A stretch of DNA of 64,000 nt, from contig NZ_CANMKV010000002.1 in the NCBI RefSeq assembly GCF_947498635.1, positions 1 through 64,000 on the forward strand, given 5' to 3'. Source of the stretch: an uncultured Microbulbifer sp. Its GTDB lineage: Bacteria; Pseudomonadota; Gammaproteobacteria; Pseudomonadales; Cellvibrionaceae. The notes beneath the pieces are model-generated. The model did no database searches, was not told where the DNA came from, and saw only the letters and a list, made by a program, of their open reading frames with translations. Positions 35,002-44,317 of this stretch are shown here, in pieces (the first letter of the stretch is position 1; each line of letters starts with the position of its first letter). The position numbers were made by a program, and so were the translations under genes.

Positions 35002-35392
35002 AGTTTTCCCTCGCCCCCGCTTGCGGGTGGGCAGCATCAAACAAGATGGATCGAAGTATACGGAGTTTTAGGCAATTCAAGCAGGGCTTTGCAGGATTGG
35101 GCAATCACCGTGCAGTAATAGGTAACCTCAAGCGATTTCTTTCAGTCAAATCACTGCAATAACTCAGCAGAAACATGAACCCAACAAGAAAAAGCTAGTT
35201 ATATATACAGTACTAACTAGGAAGCTGAAAAGTCCGGTTGAATCCGCAGCTCCACCAACAAAAATAGAAATAGGCAATCAACCAATAGTTACCGGTTACC
35301 GCTCCCTGCTTGCCCCCCCTTAAAGTTGCGTCCCAACTGAGGGGACTGCCTAGCGGCGCCCCCTCTTCCGAAGCAAAGGGAGTACACGCGTA
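35002..35392. other. Divergent regulatory region, AraC regulator and RND efflux genes
   Basis: No gene. The central part is AT-rich and holds an inverted repeat CTAGTTA/TAACTAG at 35195-35220. The plus-strand promoter of the efflux operon and the minus-strand promoter of the regulator must lie here. Confidence 0.5.
35195..35220. promoter_or_regulatory. Inverted repeat, candidate operator for the efflux operon
   Basis: CTAGTTA at 35195-35201 and TAACTAG at 35214-35220 are perfect 7-bp arms with a 12-bp spacer, centred between the divergent regulator and efflux genes. AraC proteins usually bind direct repeats, so a second regulator could also be involved. Confidence 0.35.
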
Positions 35393-36535
35393 ATGGTGAA
35401 GAAACTTACCGCCACCTTGTTAGGCCTATCCGCACTGGTATTGGCCGGTTGTGGCACCGATAAGCCCTCCGGGCAGATGCCACCACCCCCGGCGGTCGAG
35501 ATAGCTCAAGTCAGCACCGAGGCTACTACCTTGTGGCGCAGCTTCACCGGACGTGTCGTCGCCCCAGAAACGGTGGCATTGCGCCCCCGTGTCAGTGGTT
35601 ATATCGATCGGGTATCGTTTACCGAAGGCGCTCTAGTTGAGCGCGGCGACGTACTCTTCACTATCGATCAGCGTCCCTACAAAGCCCGACTGCGCGCCGC
35701 CGAAGCCGATCTTCAGCGCGTACGCAGTCAGGTTTCCTTCAGCGAGAAGCAGGCCAAGCGCGCCCAACAGCTGCTGAGCAGCAAGGCGATTTCGCGCGAG
35801 GAATATGACCGGCGCTTGTCTGCACGGGATGTCGAGCGCGCCGCCCTGGGCTCCGCCGAAGCAGCGCTGGAAAACGCGCGTCTCGACCTGCATTACACCG
35901 AGGTGAAGGCACCGATTAGCGGCCGCGTCAGCCGCGCCCTGGTCACCCGTGGGAATCTGGCCAATGCGGATAGCACTCTACTGACCACCCTGGTTTCCGT
36001 GGACCCCATGTACGTGTATTTCGAGAGTGACGAGCAGACTTTTGGCGCCAGTCGCACCCTGTTGGATGCAGACGCCAGCCCCCAGGTACATATCGGCCTC
36101 GCCGGTGAAAAAGGCTACCCCCACACAGGCAAACTGGACTTTATCGATAACCGCCTCAACAGCCACACCGGCACCATCCAGTTTCGCGCAGTGGTGGCCA
36201 ACCCGGACGGCACCTTTCAGCCCGGCCAGTTCGCCCGTGTAGAAATGCCGATCGAGGAGATGACTCAAGCGGTATTAATCGACAGCAAGGCTGTTCTGAC
36301 CGATCAGGACCGCCGTTACGTCTATGTGGTCAACCAGGACAACATCACCGAGCGCCGCCCGGTGCAGGTCGGACCGCGACAGGGGTCCCGCACTCTGATC
36401 CGCAGCGGCCTCGAAACTGGCGACAAGATTGTGGTCAACGGTCTGCAGAAGATCTTCTTCCCCGGTATGCCGGTGGCCCCCGAGATGATCGCGCAAAAGA
36501 ACCCGGGCAGCGCTGCCCAGGCCGCTGGCCACTGA
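35393..36535 (+). CDS. RND efflux periplasmic adaptor (MexE/AcrA type)
   Basis: A 380-residue membrane-fusion lipoprotein. The signal peptide ends LSALVLAGCGTDKPSG with a lipobox Cys. It continues with barrel-sandwich/lipoyl halves (RPRVSGYIDRVSFTEGALVERGD and YTEVKAPISGRVSRALVTRG), a short coiled coil of about 60 residues between them, a beta-barrel and a membrane-proximal domain. It would couple the RND pump at 36632 to an outer-membrane channel; no channel gene is in the operon. AAAGGGAG precedes the ATG. Confidence 0.93.
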   Translation: MVKKLTATLLGLSALVLAGCGTDKPSGQMPPPPAVEIAQVSTEATTLWRSFTGRVVAPETVALRPRVSGYIDRVSFTEGALVERGDVLFTIDQRPYKARLRAAEADLQRVRSQVSFSEKQAKRAQQLLSSKAISREEYDRRLSARDVERAALGSAEAALENARLDLHYTEVKAPISGRVSRALVTRGNLANADSTLLTTLVSVDPMYVYFESDEQTFGASRTLLDADASPQVHIGLAGEKGYPHTGKLDFIDNRLNSHTGTIQFRAVVANPDGTFQPGQFARVEMPIEEMTQAVLIDSKAVLTDQDRRYVYVVNQDNITERRPVQVGPRQGSRTLIRSGLETGDKIVVNGLQKIFFPGMPVAPEMIAQKNPGSAAQAAGH

Positions 36536-36631
36536 CGTAGACATCGCCCACTGCCTGTGGGCGCCAAGTGATCAACGAGTCATTGCAATGAAATCCGAGC
36601 GGCCGACACGTCGCTCTCTGGGTAGCATCCT

Positions 36632-39600
36632 ATGAATTTTTCCCGTTTCTTTGTCGACAGACCCATTTTTGCCTCGGTGCTGTCGATCATTATCTTTGTG
36701 GTAGGGTTAATCAGCATCCCATCACTGCCGGTCAGTGAATACCCCGAAGTTGTCCCGCCCAGCGTGCAAGTAAGCGCCCGCTATCCTGGAGCCAACCCCA
36801 AGACCATTTCCGAAACCGTCGCCACACCGCTCGAAGAAGCCATCAACGGTGTGGAGAACATGATCTACATGAAATCCGTGGCGGGCAGCGATGGCACCCT
36901 GACCCTGAATGTGACCTTTGAATTGGGTACCGACCCAGATCAAGCCCAGGTGCAGGTACAAAATCGTGTATCCCAGGCACTGCCGCGCCTGCCCGAAGAT
37001 GTGCGCCGCCAGGGGGTGACTACTCAGAAGCAATCCCCCAACCTGATGATGGCGGTGCATCTGATCTCCCCAGATGACAGCCTCGACGCCACTTACATCC
37101 GCAACTACGCCGTACTGCATATCCGCGATGAATTATCGCGTATTCCCGGCGTGGGCCTCGCCGCGGTCTTTGGCTCCGGTGACTACGCGATGCGCCTGTG
37201 GGTGGACCCGCAAAAGGCCGCGGCGCTGGGCGTCACGGCAGCGGACATCGTCAACGCCGTGCGCGAGCAGAATGTACAGGTCTCCGCCGGGCAAATCGGC
37301 GCCACGCCCATGCCCGAGGGGTCTGATTTCCTGATTTCCATCAACGCCAAAGGCCGCTTGCAGAGCGAAGAGGAATTTGGCGATGTGGTCCTGAAAACAG
37401 GCGCCGGTGGGGAAATCACCCGCCTGCGGGATGTGGCGCGGGTTGAGCTGGCCTCTTCCCAAGACTCCCTGCGCGCCCTGTTGAACGGTCGCCAAGCGGT
37501 GGCCATTCCCATCTTCCAATCGCCGGGCTCCAACTCTCTGGAAGTCTCCGCCGCGGTGCGCGAGAAAATGGCCGAGCTGGGTGAGCAGTTCCCCGAGGGC
37601 CTGGACTGGGAAGTCGCCTACGACCCCACCGTATTCGTCAGCACCTCGATCAACTCCGTGATCAAGACCCTGCTCGAAGCGGTTCTGCTGGTAGTACTGG
37701 TCGTCATCCTGTTCCTGCAAACCTGGCGCGCTTCACTGATTCCCCTGTTGGCAGTGCCGGTTTCCATCGTGGGCACCTTCGCGGTGCTGCTGATGCTGGG
37801 CTTCTCCATCAACACTCTGACCCTGTTCGCGATGGTGCTGGCCATCGGCATCGTGGTGGATGACGCCATCGTGGTGGTGGAAAACGTAGAGCGCAATATC
37901 GAAGAGGGGCTTACACCCCTGGCCGCGGCTCATCAGGCCATGCGCGAAGTGAGCGGCCCCATTGTGGCGATCAGCTTGGTGCTGTGCGCGGTGTTCATTC
38001 CCATGGCATTCCTGGATGGCATTACCGGCCAGTTTTACCGTCAGTTCGCCACCACCATCGCCATCGCCACCATCATTTCCGCGATCAACTCACTGACTCT
38101 GTCTCCGGCCCTGGCAGCGACCTTACTCAAGCCGCACGGCGTGAAGCCAGATATGCCCGCGCGTATTCTCGAGCGGCTGTTCGGCTGGATTTTCCGCCCA
38201 TTCAATCGCTTCTTCCAGCGCAACTCCGAGCGCTACCAGCGGGTCGTAGGCCACAGCCTCAAGCGCCGTGGATTGGTTTTCGGGGTCTATCTGGTACTGC
38301 TGGCCGGCACCTTTGCCCTGTTCCAGCAGGTGCCCGGCGGCTTCATCCCCACTCAAGATAAGACTTACCTGGTGGGCAGTATTCGCCTACCGGAAGGCGC
38401 CTCTCTGGACCGCACCGAGGAAGTGGCTCGCCGTGTCAGTGCACTGGCAGTGGAAACCGAGGGTGTGTCCCACGCCGCCGCATTTGTGGGTTTCAACGCT
38501 CTGCAGAGCACAAACACCCCCAACGTAGGCACCGTATTTATCCTGTTTGACGACTTCGATGAACGCGAACGCAGCGCCACCGAGATCGCCGCCGAGTTGA
38601 ATGGCAAGCTCTCCCAAATCAAGGAGGGTTTTGCCATGACCTTTATGCCGCCGCCGATCTTCGGTCTCGGTGCCGGCTCCGGTTACACACTTTATGTACA
38701 AGACCGCCGCGGCGCCGGTTACGGCGAGCTGCAAAATGCCACCAATATGCTGGCCGGTGCCCTGAGCCAGGCCAGCGGTCTCAGCTACCCCTTCAGCTCC
38801 TACCAGGCGAATGTACCGCAGATGGATGCCGAAGTGGATCGCCTGCAGGCCAAGGCCCAAGGCGTGCGCATGGATGATTTGTTCGGCACCTTGCAGCTCT
38901 ATTTCGGCTCCATGTACATCAACGACTTCAACCTGTTTGGCCGGACCTACCAGGTGGTTGCCCAGGCGGACGCGCCTTTCCGCGATGAAGTCCAGGATCT
39001 CGACAACCTCTACACCCGCAATATGAATGGGGAGATGGTGCCAATTAGCACTATGGTGACCCTGCGCCAGAGCTACGGTCCCGACCCGGTCATCCGCTAC
39101 AACGGCTACCCGGCAGCAGACTTGATGGGCCAGTCCGACCCCAGCATGCTGTCCTCTTCCGAGGCGTTGGCTGCGGTGGAGAAAGTGGCCGGCCAGACCC
39201 TGCCCCCGGGGATGCAGATCCAGTGGACAGACCTGAGTTTCCAGCAGGTCAATCAGGGTAACGCCGCCATGGTGGTCTTCCCCCTCGCGGTACTGCTGGT
39301 GTTTTTGGTGCTGGCAGCCCTCTACGAGAGCTGGATCATGCCGCTGGCGGTCATCCTGATCGTGCCCATGTGTCTGCTTGCCGCGCTGTTTGGCGTCTGG
39401 GCAACCGGCGGGGATAACAATGTCTTTGTACAGGTGGGTTTGGTCGTACTGATGGGGCTCGCCTGTAAGAACGCCATTCTAATTGTGGAGTTTGCCCGCG
39501 AGCTGGAAATGGATGGCAAGGGCACTGTAGAAGCGGCGCTGGAAGCCTGTCGGATGCGTCTGCGCCCGATCATTATGACCTCGGTGGCATTTATCGCCGG

Positions 39601-39826
39601 TGTAATACCTCTGGTACTGGCCAGTGGTGCCGGCGCCGAGGTGCGCAATGCCATGGGCATTACTGTATTCACCGGTATGATTGGCGTGACCCTGTTCGGC
39701 CTCTTCCTCACCCCGGTGTTTTATGTCGCACTGCGCAAGCTTGCCGGTAGCAACCTCGCCATCACACAAAAAACCGACGAACCAACGCTGATCACGAGCC
39801 CCATGAAAGAGCCGAGCCACGGCTAG
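36632..39826 (+). CDS. RND multidrug efflux pump (HAE1 family)
   Basis: A 1064-residue inner-membrane pump, the usual length for HAE1 transporters. It starts MNFSRFFVDRPIFASVLSII with TM1 and has 12 membrane helices in two halves. The proton-relay aspartates are visible in TM4 (GIVVDDAIVVVENVER, D about 409-410), and the TM10 Lys in GLACKNAILIVEFAREL. Large periplasmic porter domains separate TM1/2 and TM7/8. It exports drugs, solvents or dyes with protons as MexF-like pumps do. It is followed by a terminator at 39864. Confidence 0.95.
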   Translation: MNFSRFFVDRPIFASVLSIIIFVVGLISIPSLPVSEYPEVVPPSVQVSARYPGANPKTISETVATPLEEAINGVENMIYMKSVAGSDGTLTLNVTFELGTDPDQAQVQVQNRVSQALPRLPEDVRRQGVTTQKQSPNLMMAVHLISPDDSLDATYIRNYAVLHIRDELSRIPGVGLAAVFGSGDYAMRLWVDPQKAAALGVTAADIVNAVREQNVQVSAGQIGATPMPEGSDFLISINAKGRLQSEEEFGDVVLKTGAGGEITRLRDVARVELASSQDSLRALLNGRQAVAIPIFQSPGSNSLEVSAAVREKMAELGEQFPEGLDWEVAYDPTVFVSTSINSVIKTLLEAVLLVVLVVILFLQTWRASLIPLLAVPVSIVGTFAVLLMLGFSINTLTLFAMVLAIGIVVDDAIVVVENVERNIEEGLTPLAAAHQAMREVSGPIVAISLVLCAVFIPMAFLDGITGQFYRQFATTIAIATIISAINSLTLSPALAATLLKPHGVKPDMPARILERLFGWIFRPFNRFFQRNSERYQRVVGHSLKRRGLVFGVYLVLLAGTFALFQQVPGGFIPTQDKTYLVGSIRLPEGASLDRTEEVARRVSALAVETEGVSHAAAFVGFNALQSTNTPNVGTVFILFDDFDERERSATEIAAELNGKLSQIKEGFAMTFMPPPIFGLGAGSGYTLYVQDRRGAGYGELQNATNMLAGALSQASGLSYPFSSYQANVPQMDAEVDRLQAKAQGVRMDDLFGTLQLYFGSMYINDFNLFGRTYQVVAQADAPFRDEVQDLDNLYTRNMNGEMVPISTMVTLRQSYGPDPVIRYNGYPAADLMGQSDPSMLSSSEALAAVEKVAGQTLPPGMQIQWTDLSFQQVNQGNAAMVVFPLAVLLVFLVLAALYESWIMPLAVILIVPMCLLAALFGVWATGGDNNVFVQVGLVVLMGLACKNAILIVEFARELEMDGKGTVEAALEACRMRLRPIIMTSVAFIAGVIPLVLASGAGAEVRNAMGITVFTGMIGVTLFGLFLTPVFYVALRKLAGSNLAITQKTDEPTLITSPMKEPSHG

Positions 39827-39863
39827 ACACTCAATCTTTGGCCCTTTACCCCAGGTCAACCCT

Positions 39864-39897
39864 AAGCCCCCGCTGCACTCTGTGCACGGGGGCTTTT
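39864..39897 (+). terminator. Rho-independent terminator of the RND operon
   Basis: AAGCCCCCG and CGGGGGCTT form a GC-rich stem extended inward by TGCA pairing and followed by a short T-tract on the plus strand. Confidence 0.85.
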
Positions 39898-39903
39898 GTT
39901 TGC

Positions 39904-40284
39904 CTAACCTTTCTCTTTGCGCCAGCGGGCGCTGGGGAAGATAAACACATACAGCCAGGTAAACAGGCCGAGTGGCACGCAGAACCAAATCACGATCATT
40001 CCCAGCAGTGCACGCATAAAATCACTGCCCTCTTCATGCTTTTCCGTGTGGTCCCAAAGATAACAGCGGTAACAGTGATCCGGGCCATCGATAGGCAGAA
40101 AAGCAAAATTGATCATCCACTCTAATATCCGCCAATAGCGACGAAAGGAGGTTTCCTTTACGCGGGTGAAATAGCCGCACCGTGCAGATATGGTGGCACC
40201 GGGATTCCCCCCTGCAATGGCATTGCCGAGCTGATCAATCGCGATACAGACACTGCGAATCCAGCTTTTTTTGGCGCCTATCAT
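39904..40284 (-). CDS. Conserved hypothetical membrane-anchored protein
   Basis: A 126-residue protein I recall as a recurring hypothetical family in Proteobacteria and phages, marked by an N-terminal block like VCIAIDQLGNAIAGGNPGAT followed by ISARCG. The last third is a hydrophobic pair of segments (LLGMIVIWFCVPLGLFTWLYVF) ending in a basic tail. A Cys/His pair (DHCYRCYLWDH) in the middle could bind a metal. Function is unknown. It converges with the RND operon and is divergent from the PLOD-like gene. Confidence 0.55.
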   Translation of the reverse strand: MIGAKKSWIRSVCIAIDQLGNAIAGGNPGATISARCGYFTRVKETSFRRYWRILEWMINFAFLPIDGPDHCYRCYLWDHTEKHEEGSDFMRALLGMIVIWFCVPLGLFTWLYVFIFPSARWRKEKG

Positions 40285-40521
40285 TACCAGCCTGTTTTAT
40301 TTCATGGGAAGCTCTGTCCACCCACAGATGCTAAGCCTGAGAGCCAAACTCCGCACCAAAAGGGAATACCATAGAAAGGATAATGCATCCGCACGCCGAT
40401 GCAGGGGCGACCCTACAAGTCCACCGCCCCACCCCAGAGCCTCGGCTAGACTTCATGCGTAGGGCGAAGAAACCTTTGCCGCAACAGAAAGTTACAAGTC
40501 TCAAGGTCCCCTCCTAAAATC

Positions 40522-41304
40522 ATGTTGCATATCGCCACTATTGCCACTCACTCAGAAAGAATGTTTCCTGTACTGCAGGAATCCGCCATACGCAATGACG
40601 TATCGTTAAGCATCCTCGGGCGCGACCATCCATGGAAGGATTTTTCATCAAAAATAGATATTTTACTCCCCTTCTTTCACCGCCTGCCCGAAGAAGACAG
40701 TGTCTGTTACCTGGACGGTTTCGATTCATTAATACTTCCGCCAATTCGCCATCTTGAAAAAAACTACCTTTCCTTTAACAAGGAAATCATTTTTTCCAAT
40801 GATCACCAGCATGGGGGCGCCCAGGGTTTTTTTGAAAAATTGTTTTTTCCTGGTGAGCATATTTTTTCCACTGGGATTTTTATCGGCAAAGTAAAAGCAT
40901 TGAAAACACTGTTCCATTCAGCTCAGGAGACCTACCCGAACTATCACGATGATCAGAAAATGATCCGGCGCTATTATGCCCATCACACCCCAACTGAAAT
41001 GGACATAGACCGCGATTTCAAGCTCTTTTATAACTTTGATTTCGCCGACAGCAGTTACAATCTACTCAATCAAATCAGCCATATCCATTGCGGAGAAATT
41101 TATCTACACAACGGACAGAATCCCAGCATCATCTCTTTTCCATGCAGCTGGTTCTCTGTTGGCATCAAAAAAAATCTGCATGTCCTGTTGGAAGAATTGG
41201 GTTATGAATACTGCCCAGAGGTGAACATCAGAAAAACGTTTACCGGTTTAAAATATTATATTGGCAATTCAATCAAAGAGCATATTAAAACGCTACTGAA
41301 ATAA
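40522..41304 (+). CDS. PLOD-like glycosyltransferase domain protein
   Basis: A 260-residue protein. The pattern DSVCYLDGFDSLILP (acidic metal-binding DxD-like), then FSTGIFIGKVKALKTLF, a YHDDQKMIR block and DRDFKLFYNF, parallels the glycosyltransferase domain of procollagen lysyl hydroxylase-associated (PLOD/GT25-type) enzymes as I know them (DAYD, SGGFIG, DDQ, and a Phe-rich end). It would transfer a sugar to an unknown acceptor. It is more AT-rich than its neighbours, which hints at recent acquisition. The ATG is the first in-frame start and no partner gene is adjacent. Confidence 0.6.
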   Translation: MLHIATIATHSERMFPVLQESAIRNDVSLSILGRDHPWKDFSSKIDILLPFFHRLPEEDSVCYLDGFDSLILPPIRHLEKNYLSFNKEIIFSNDHQHGGAQGFFEKLFFPGEHIFSTGIFIGKVKALKTLFHSAQETYPNYHDDQKMIRRYYAHHTPTEMDIDRDFKLFYNFDFADSSYNLLNQISHIHCGEIYLHNGQNPSIISFPCSWFSVGIKKNLHVLLEELGYEYCPEVNIRKTFTGLKYYIGNSIKEHIKTLLK

Positions 41305-41432
41305 TCCCAGCTCCACACCGCCAAAGCACAGGTTTCCCTGTTCATGTGCCGTTGATGAATCCCGATATAATCAACTGGTTTGGCCGGGCCAAATTATTTT
41401 CGCACCCGGCATAAATCCTATCTGTGTAGCCC

Positions 41433-41720
41433 TTAGTAAAAACTGTAACTCAACTCAAAAGGTGAATAGGGTCCGGCACACCAGTTCCCCGTATCCAACT
41501 GGTAGCAGTGCACTCCCTCAGCAATACAGTTACTCAGGTCCCCCATATAGACATCACAAGCCAAGCAAAAGCGCGGAAAGGCGGTCTGCTCATCCGGCGG
41601 AACGGGGCTGGTCTTGTAAGTGTAATAAATTGCCGTACCGTTCAAGTCCTGCCAAAACCCATCGGCACAGCCAATAAGCAGCTGCAAAACTACCAAAGAC
41701 AGAAAAATTTTAGTCTTCAT
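41433..41720 (-). CDS. Small Cys-rich lipoprotein 1
   Basis: A 95-residue predicted lipoprotein. MKTKIFLSLVVLQLLIGCADG ends in a lipobox (LIGC). The mature part has five further cysteines (RFCLACDVYM, SNCIAEGVHC, NWCAGP), suggesting disulfides or metal binding. I recognise no family. The longer frame extending to 42104 is out of line with a signal peptide and is discarded. The start overlaps the end of the next small lipoprotein by 11 bp, so the three small genes at 41433-42389 probably form one operon. Confidence 0.6.
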   Translation of the reverse strand: MKTKIFLSLVVLQLLIGCADGFWQDLNGTAIYYTYKTSPVPPDEQTAFPRFCLACDVYMGDLSNCIAEGVHCYQLDTGNWCAGPYSPFELSYSFY

Positions 41721-42006
41721 AGGAAATACAACGCCTTCCACCAGAAATATCAAAGCAACGGGCACTGGAAGGGCAAATAGAGCCCGGCGCCAGCTCCTCA
41801 GAATCGCCAGGACAACTGGAGTAATTGGATTTTCGTACCGAGGGGGCCGCGGGCATGGATGGGGACGGGTAAGCGCGGTACTCCGCGTGGCGGGGCATTG
41901 GCGCGCTAGTGGGGTAAACCACTTGGTTGCGAGTATCCGATGTGCCACAAGCCGAGAGTAGAAGAACAGTAGATAGTGCAGAAATAACCAGTGGGAATTG
42001 TTGCAT
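41710..42006 (-). CDS. Small Cys-rich lipoprotein 2
   Basis: A 98-residue predicted lipoprotein (MQQFPLVISALSTVLLLSACGTS; lipobox SAC). The mature protein is Pro/Ser-rich (YRAYPSPSMPAAPS) and ends with a Cys-bearing segment (SSCPGDSEELAPGSICP, then RCFDISGGRRC). Two in-frame ATGs are six bases apart: the upstream one at 42012 leaves the GGAGG only one base away, while the one at 42006 has the ideal seven-base spacing, so it is the start. The family is unknown; the paired Cys motifs recall lipoprotein 1. Confidence 0.6.
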   Translation of the reverse strand: MQQFPLVISALSTVLLLSACGTSDTRNQVVYPTSAPMPRHAEYRAYPSPSMPAAPSVRKSNYSSCPGDSEELAPGSICPSSARCFDISGGRRCISYED

Positions 42007-42119
42007 GGGCATGCCTCCGTATCGGTACCACGCGAAGCTAACTTCGCGTACTTCGGTAAAAGACCGGGGGGCGCAGCGACAACTCCACGCGCGGTCTTGT
42101 GCAAACCTTCCCGCGCGGC

Positions 42120-42389
42120 TTAATACACCCGCAGGACCGGAAAAAACCAGGTGTTAGAGTCATACACCTGGATGGCACAATCCCTGTCACATTCAAAGTT
42201 AGCCGGCAAGACCTGAGCAGATGCGGAAAGCGCTGTGCCAGCATCGACAAAACCGCTTTCCTCTACGCTCGCCTCAACCTCAAAAAAGAAAGGGTCTTCA
42301 CCCTCTACCTCTTCGGCGGGTAAAAACAGGCAGCCCTGCACCGCCAGTACCGCCACAAGCGGCAGGGCGAATTTCCTTGAAAGCCTCAT
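42120..42389 (-). CDS. Small lipoprotein 3
   Basis: An 89-residue predicted lipoprotein: MRLSRKFALPLVAVLAVQGCLF has a lipobox (VQGC). The mature part is acidic (EEVEGEDPFFFEVEASVEES) and has a CDRDC pair near its end. An in-frame GTG at 42404 lacks support. GGAG lies nine bases before the chosen ATG. It is the most upstream gene of the three-lipoprotein run. Confidence 0.55.
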   Translation of the reverse strand: MRLSRKFALPLVAVLAVQGCLFLPAEEVEGEDPFFFEVEASVEESGFVDAGTALSASAQVLPANFECDRDCAIQVYDSNTWFFPVLRVY

Positions 42390-42584
42390 GATTCGACACT
42401 CCACTTTCAGTGTTACGCTGATCGCTGTCTTTCAGAAAGTCTAGCTGTCGAGGAATACCCGGCCAGCTGGCGCCGAGTCATTTATGCGCACCATTCATTA
42501 TTTGGATGTTTTTGACGCCATTTTGAGCACTTTTTTACCCCCCCCTGTAGAGGGGACGCTTGTAACCAGGTCACCAGTACCAAT

Positions 42585-42612
42585 AAAAAAAGCGGCCTAT
42601 GGCCGCTTTTTT
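42585..42612. terminator. Bidirectional rho-independent terminator downstream of aceF
   Basis: AGCGGCC and GGCCGCT form a stem with a TAT loop, flanked by A- and T-tracts. On the minus strand it ends the aceEF transcript. Confidence 0.9.
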
Positions 42613-42641
42613 GAATCGAACGCAAGGTGGTATGAGGCGCT

Positions 42642-44300
42642 CTACAGCAGCAAACGGCGCACATCCGCCAGAACGCTGACAAGGTAAGTCATAAATCGCC
42701 CGGCATCACCGCCATTCACCGCGCGGTGATCGTAAGACAGTGCCAGTGGCAGCATCTGCCGCGGTGCAAAGTCTTTACCATTCCACACCGGCTTCACAGC
42801 CAACTTGGAAACACCGAGGATGCCGACTTCCGGGGAGTTAACGATCGGGGTAAATCCGCTACCACCGATAGCACCCAGGCTCGAAATGGTAAAGCAGGCA
42901 CCCTGCATTTCATTGGGCTTGAGCTTACCGTCGCGGGCTTTCAGAGCCATCTCCGCGGCCTCAGCCGCCAATTCGTATAGACCCTTTTTATCCACATCGC
43001 GAATGACCGGCACCATCAGACCTTTCGGCGTATCCACCGCCATGCCCACATGCACGTAGTCCTTGTGCACAATCTGCTCGCCATCGTTGTGCAGGGACAC
43101 ATTGAAACTGGGCTCTGCGCGCAAGGCGGCGGCCACCGCTTTTAGCAGGAAAGGCACCGGGGTGAGCCTTACACCGCGCTTCTCCGCCTCGGCCTTCATA
43201 GACTTGCGGAAGTCCTCGAGCTCGGTGATATCAGCATCGTCAAACTGAGTGACATGGGGCACATTGAGCCAGTTGCGCGACATATTGGCCGCGGTGATTT
43301 TATGGATCTTGCTCATAGGCTCCATTGTCACCGGACCAAATTGGCTGAAGTCGATATCCGGCATCTTCGCGATACCGATACCACCGCCAACACCCACAGC
43401 GCCGCTCTCTGCTTTTTTCACCTGCTCGCGAATATAATTGTGCAGGTCATCCTTGGTCACACGGTTGCGCGGACCACTGGCCTTCACCTTGTTCAAGGTG
43501 ACACCTAACTCCCGCGCCAATTTGCGCACGGCGGGGCCGGCGTAAACCTGAGCGGCTACCGTGAGATCCCGCTCCAACAGGTGGTCTTTCTGTGGAACCG
43601 CGGGTGGCTCAACCGTTTCCGGAGTCTGTTGAGGCTCAGTTTGGGCCGCAGGCGCAGACTCCTGGCTCGGCGCTGCTGTAGCGGCGGGCGCAACATTACC
43701 TTCGGCAGCCACTTTTAAGACACCCAACGCATCGCCAGTGGAAACTTTATCGCCCTCTTTGACGGCGATGGAAACTACGGTACCCGCGCTCGGCGAAGGT
43801 ACATCCATTGAAGCTTTGTCGCCTTCCACCACAATCAGGGAGTCGCCCTCGGCGACCGTATCGCCGGGCTGCACAGAGATCTCAATCACGTCCACGGCAT
43901 CGGCACCGCCCAGATCGGGAACCTGAATAGCCTCCTCTTTCGATTCGGCACCGCCTTTAGGCTTCGCTTTTGCCTCGGCTTGCGGCTCCGCAGCGGGCTC
44001 AGGAATTGGCTGGCTATCCTGCGCCGGGGCCTGACTGGACTCTGGTTCAGCCTCCACTGCTGTCTCGGTTTCAATTTTTCCTATCTCATCACCCTCGGAG
44101 ACCTTGTCACCCTCCTTAACGGTAATACTGAGAATTTTGCCGGCCACCGGGGCCGGTACATCCATGGAGGCCTTATCGCCCTCCACCACAATCAGAGAAT
44201 CCTCTTGCGCGACGATATCGCCGACAGCCACAGAGATCTCAATTACATCCACCTGATCGGCACCACCGAGATCAGGCACTTTAATGACTTGTTTTGCCAT
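42642..44300 (-). CDS. aceF: Dihydrolipoyl acetyltransferase, pyruvate dehydrogenase E2
   Basis: A 552-residue E2 core subunit. Two lipoyl domains are visible, each with the lipoylated Lys in GDKASMDVP (about residues 43 and 156), linked by Ala/Pro/Glu-rich hinges. Next is the peripheral E3-binding domain (AVRKLARELGVTLNKVKASG, about 260-280), and last the catalytic acetyltransferase with the active-site DHRAVNGGDAGRF near the C-terminus. It transfers acetyl from lipoyl to CoA in the complex with AceE and Lpd. Two lipoyl domains (E. coli has three) is common in Pseudomonas-type bacteria. It starts 17 bp after aceE. Confidence 0.97.
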   Translation of the reverse strand: MAKQVIKVPDLGGADQVDVIEISVAVGDIVAQEDSLIVVEGDKASMDVPAPVAGKILSITVKEGDKVSEGDEIGKIETETAVEAEPESSQAPAQDSQPIPEPAAEPQAEAKAKPKGGAESKEEAIQVPDLGGADAVDVIEISVQPGDTVAEGDSLIVVEGDKASMDVPSPSAGTVVSIAVKEGDKVSTGDALGVLKVAAEGNVAPAATAAPSQESAPAAQTEPQQTPETVEPPAVPQKDHLLERDLTVAAQVYAGPAVRKLARELGVTLNKVKASGPRNRVTKDDLHNYIREQVKKAESGAVGVGGGIGIAKMPDIDFSQFGPVTMEPMSKIHKITAANMSRNWLNVPHVTQFDDADITELEDFRKSMKAEAEKRGVRLTPVPFLLKAVAAALRAEPSFNVSLHNDGEQIVHKDYVHVGMAVDTPKGLMVPVIRDVDKKGLYELAAEAAEMALKARDGKLKPNEMQGACFTISSLGAIGGSGFTPIVNSPEVGILGVSKLAVKPVWNGKDFAPRQMLPLALSYDHRAVNGGDAGRFMTYLVSVLADVRRLLL

Positions 44301-44317
44301 AGGAGTTCTGCCTTCTC

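Noticed and set aside
34267-35118. 283-codon plus-strand frame opposite the AraC gene
   Set aside because: Shadow frame; the AraC reading on the minus strand has clear domains.
39904-40284. Prophage remnant around the conserved hypothetical gene
   Set aside because: The protein resembles a family also found in phages, but no other phage gene, integrase or att site is nearby.
41433-42104. Long version of the first small lipoprotein (223 aa)
   Set aside because: The upstream part overlaps the second lipoprotein in another frame and lacks family or signal-peptide logic; the internal ATG at 41720 gives a clean lipobox.
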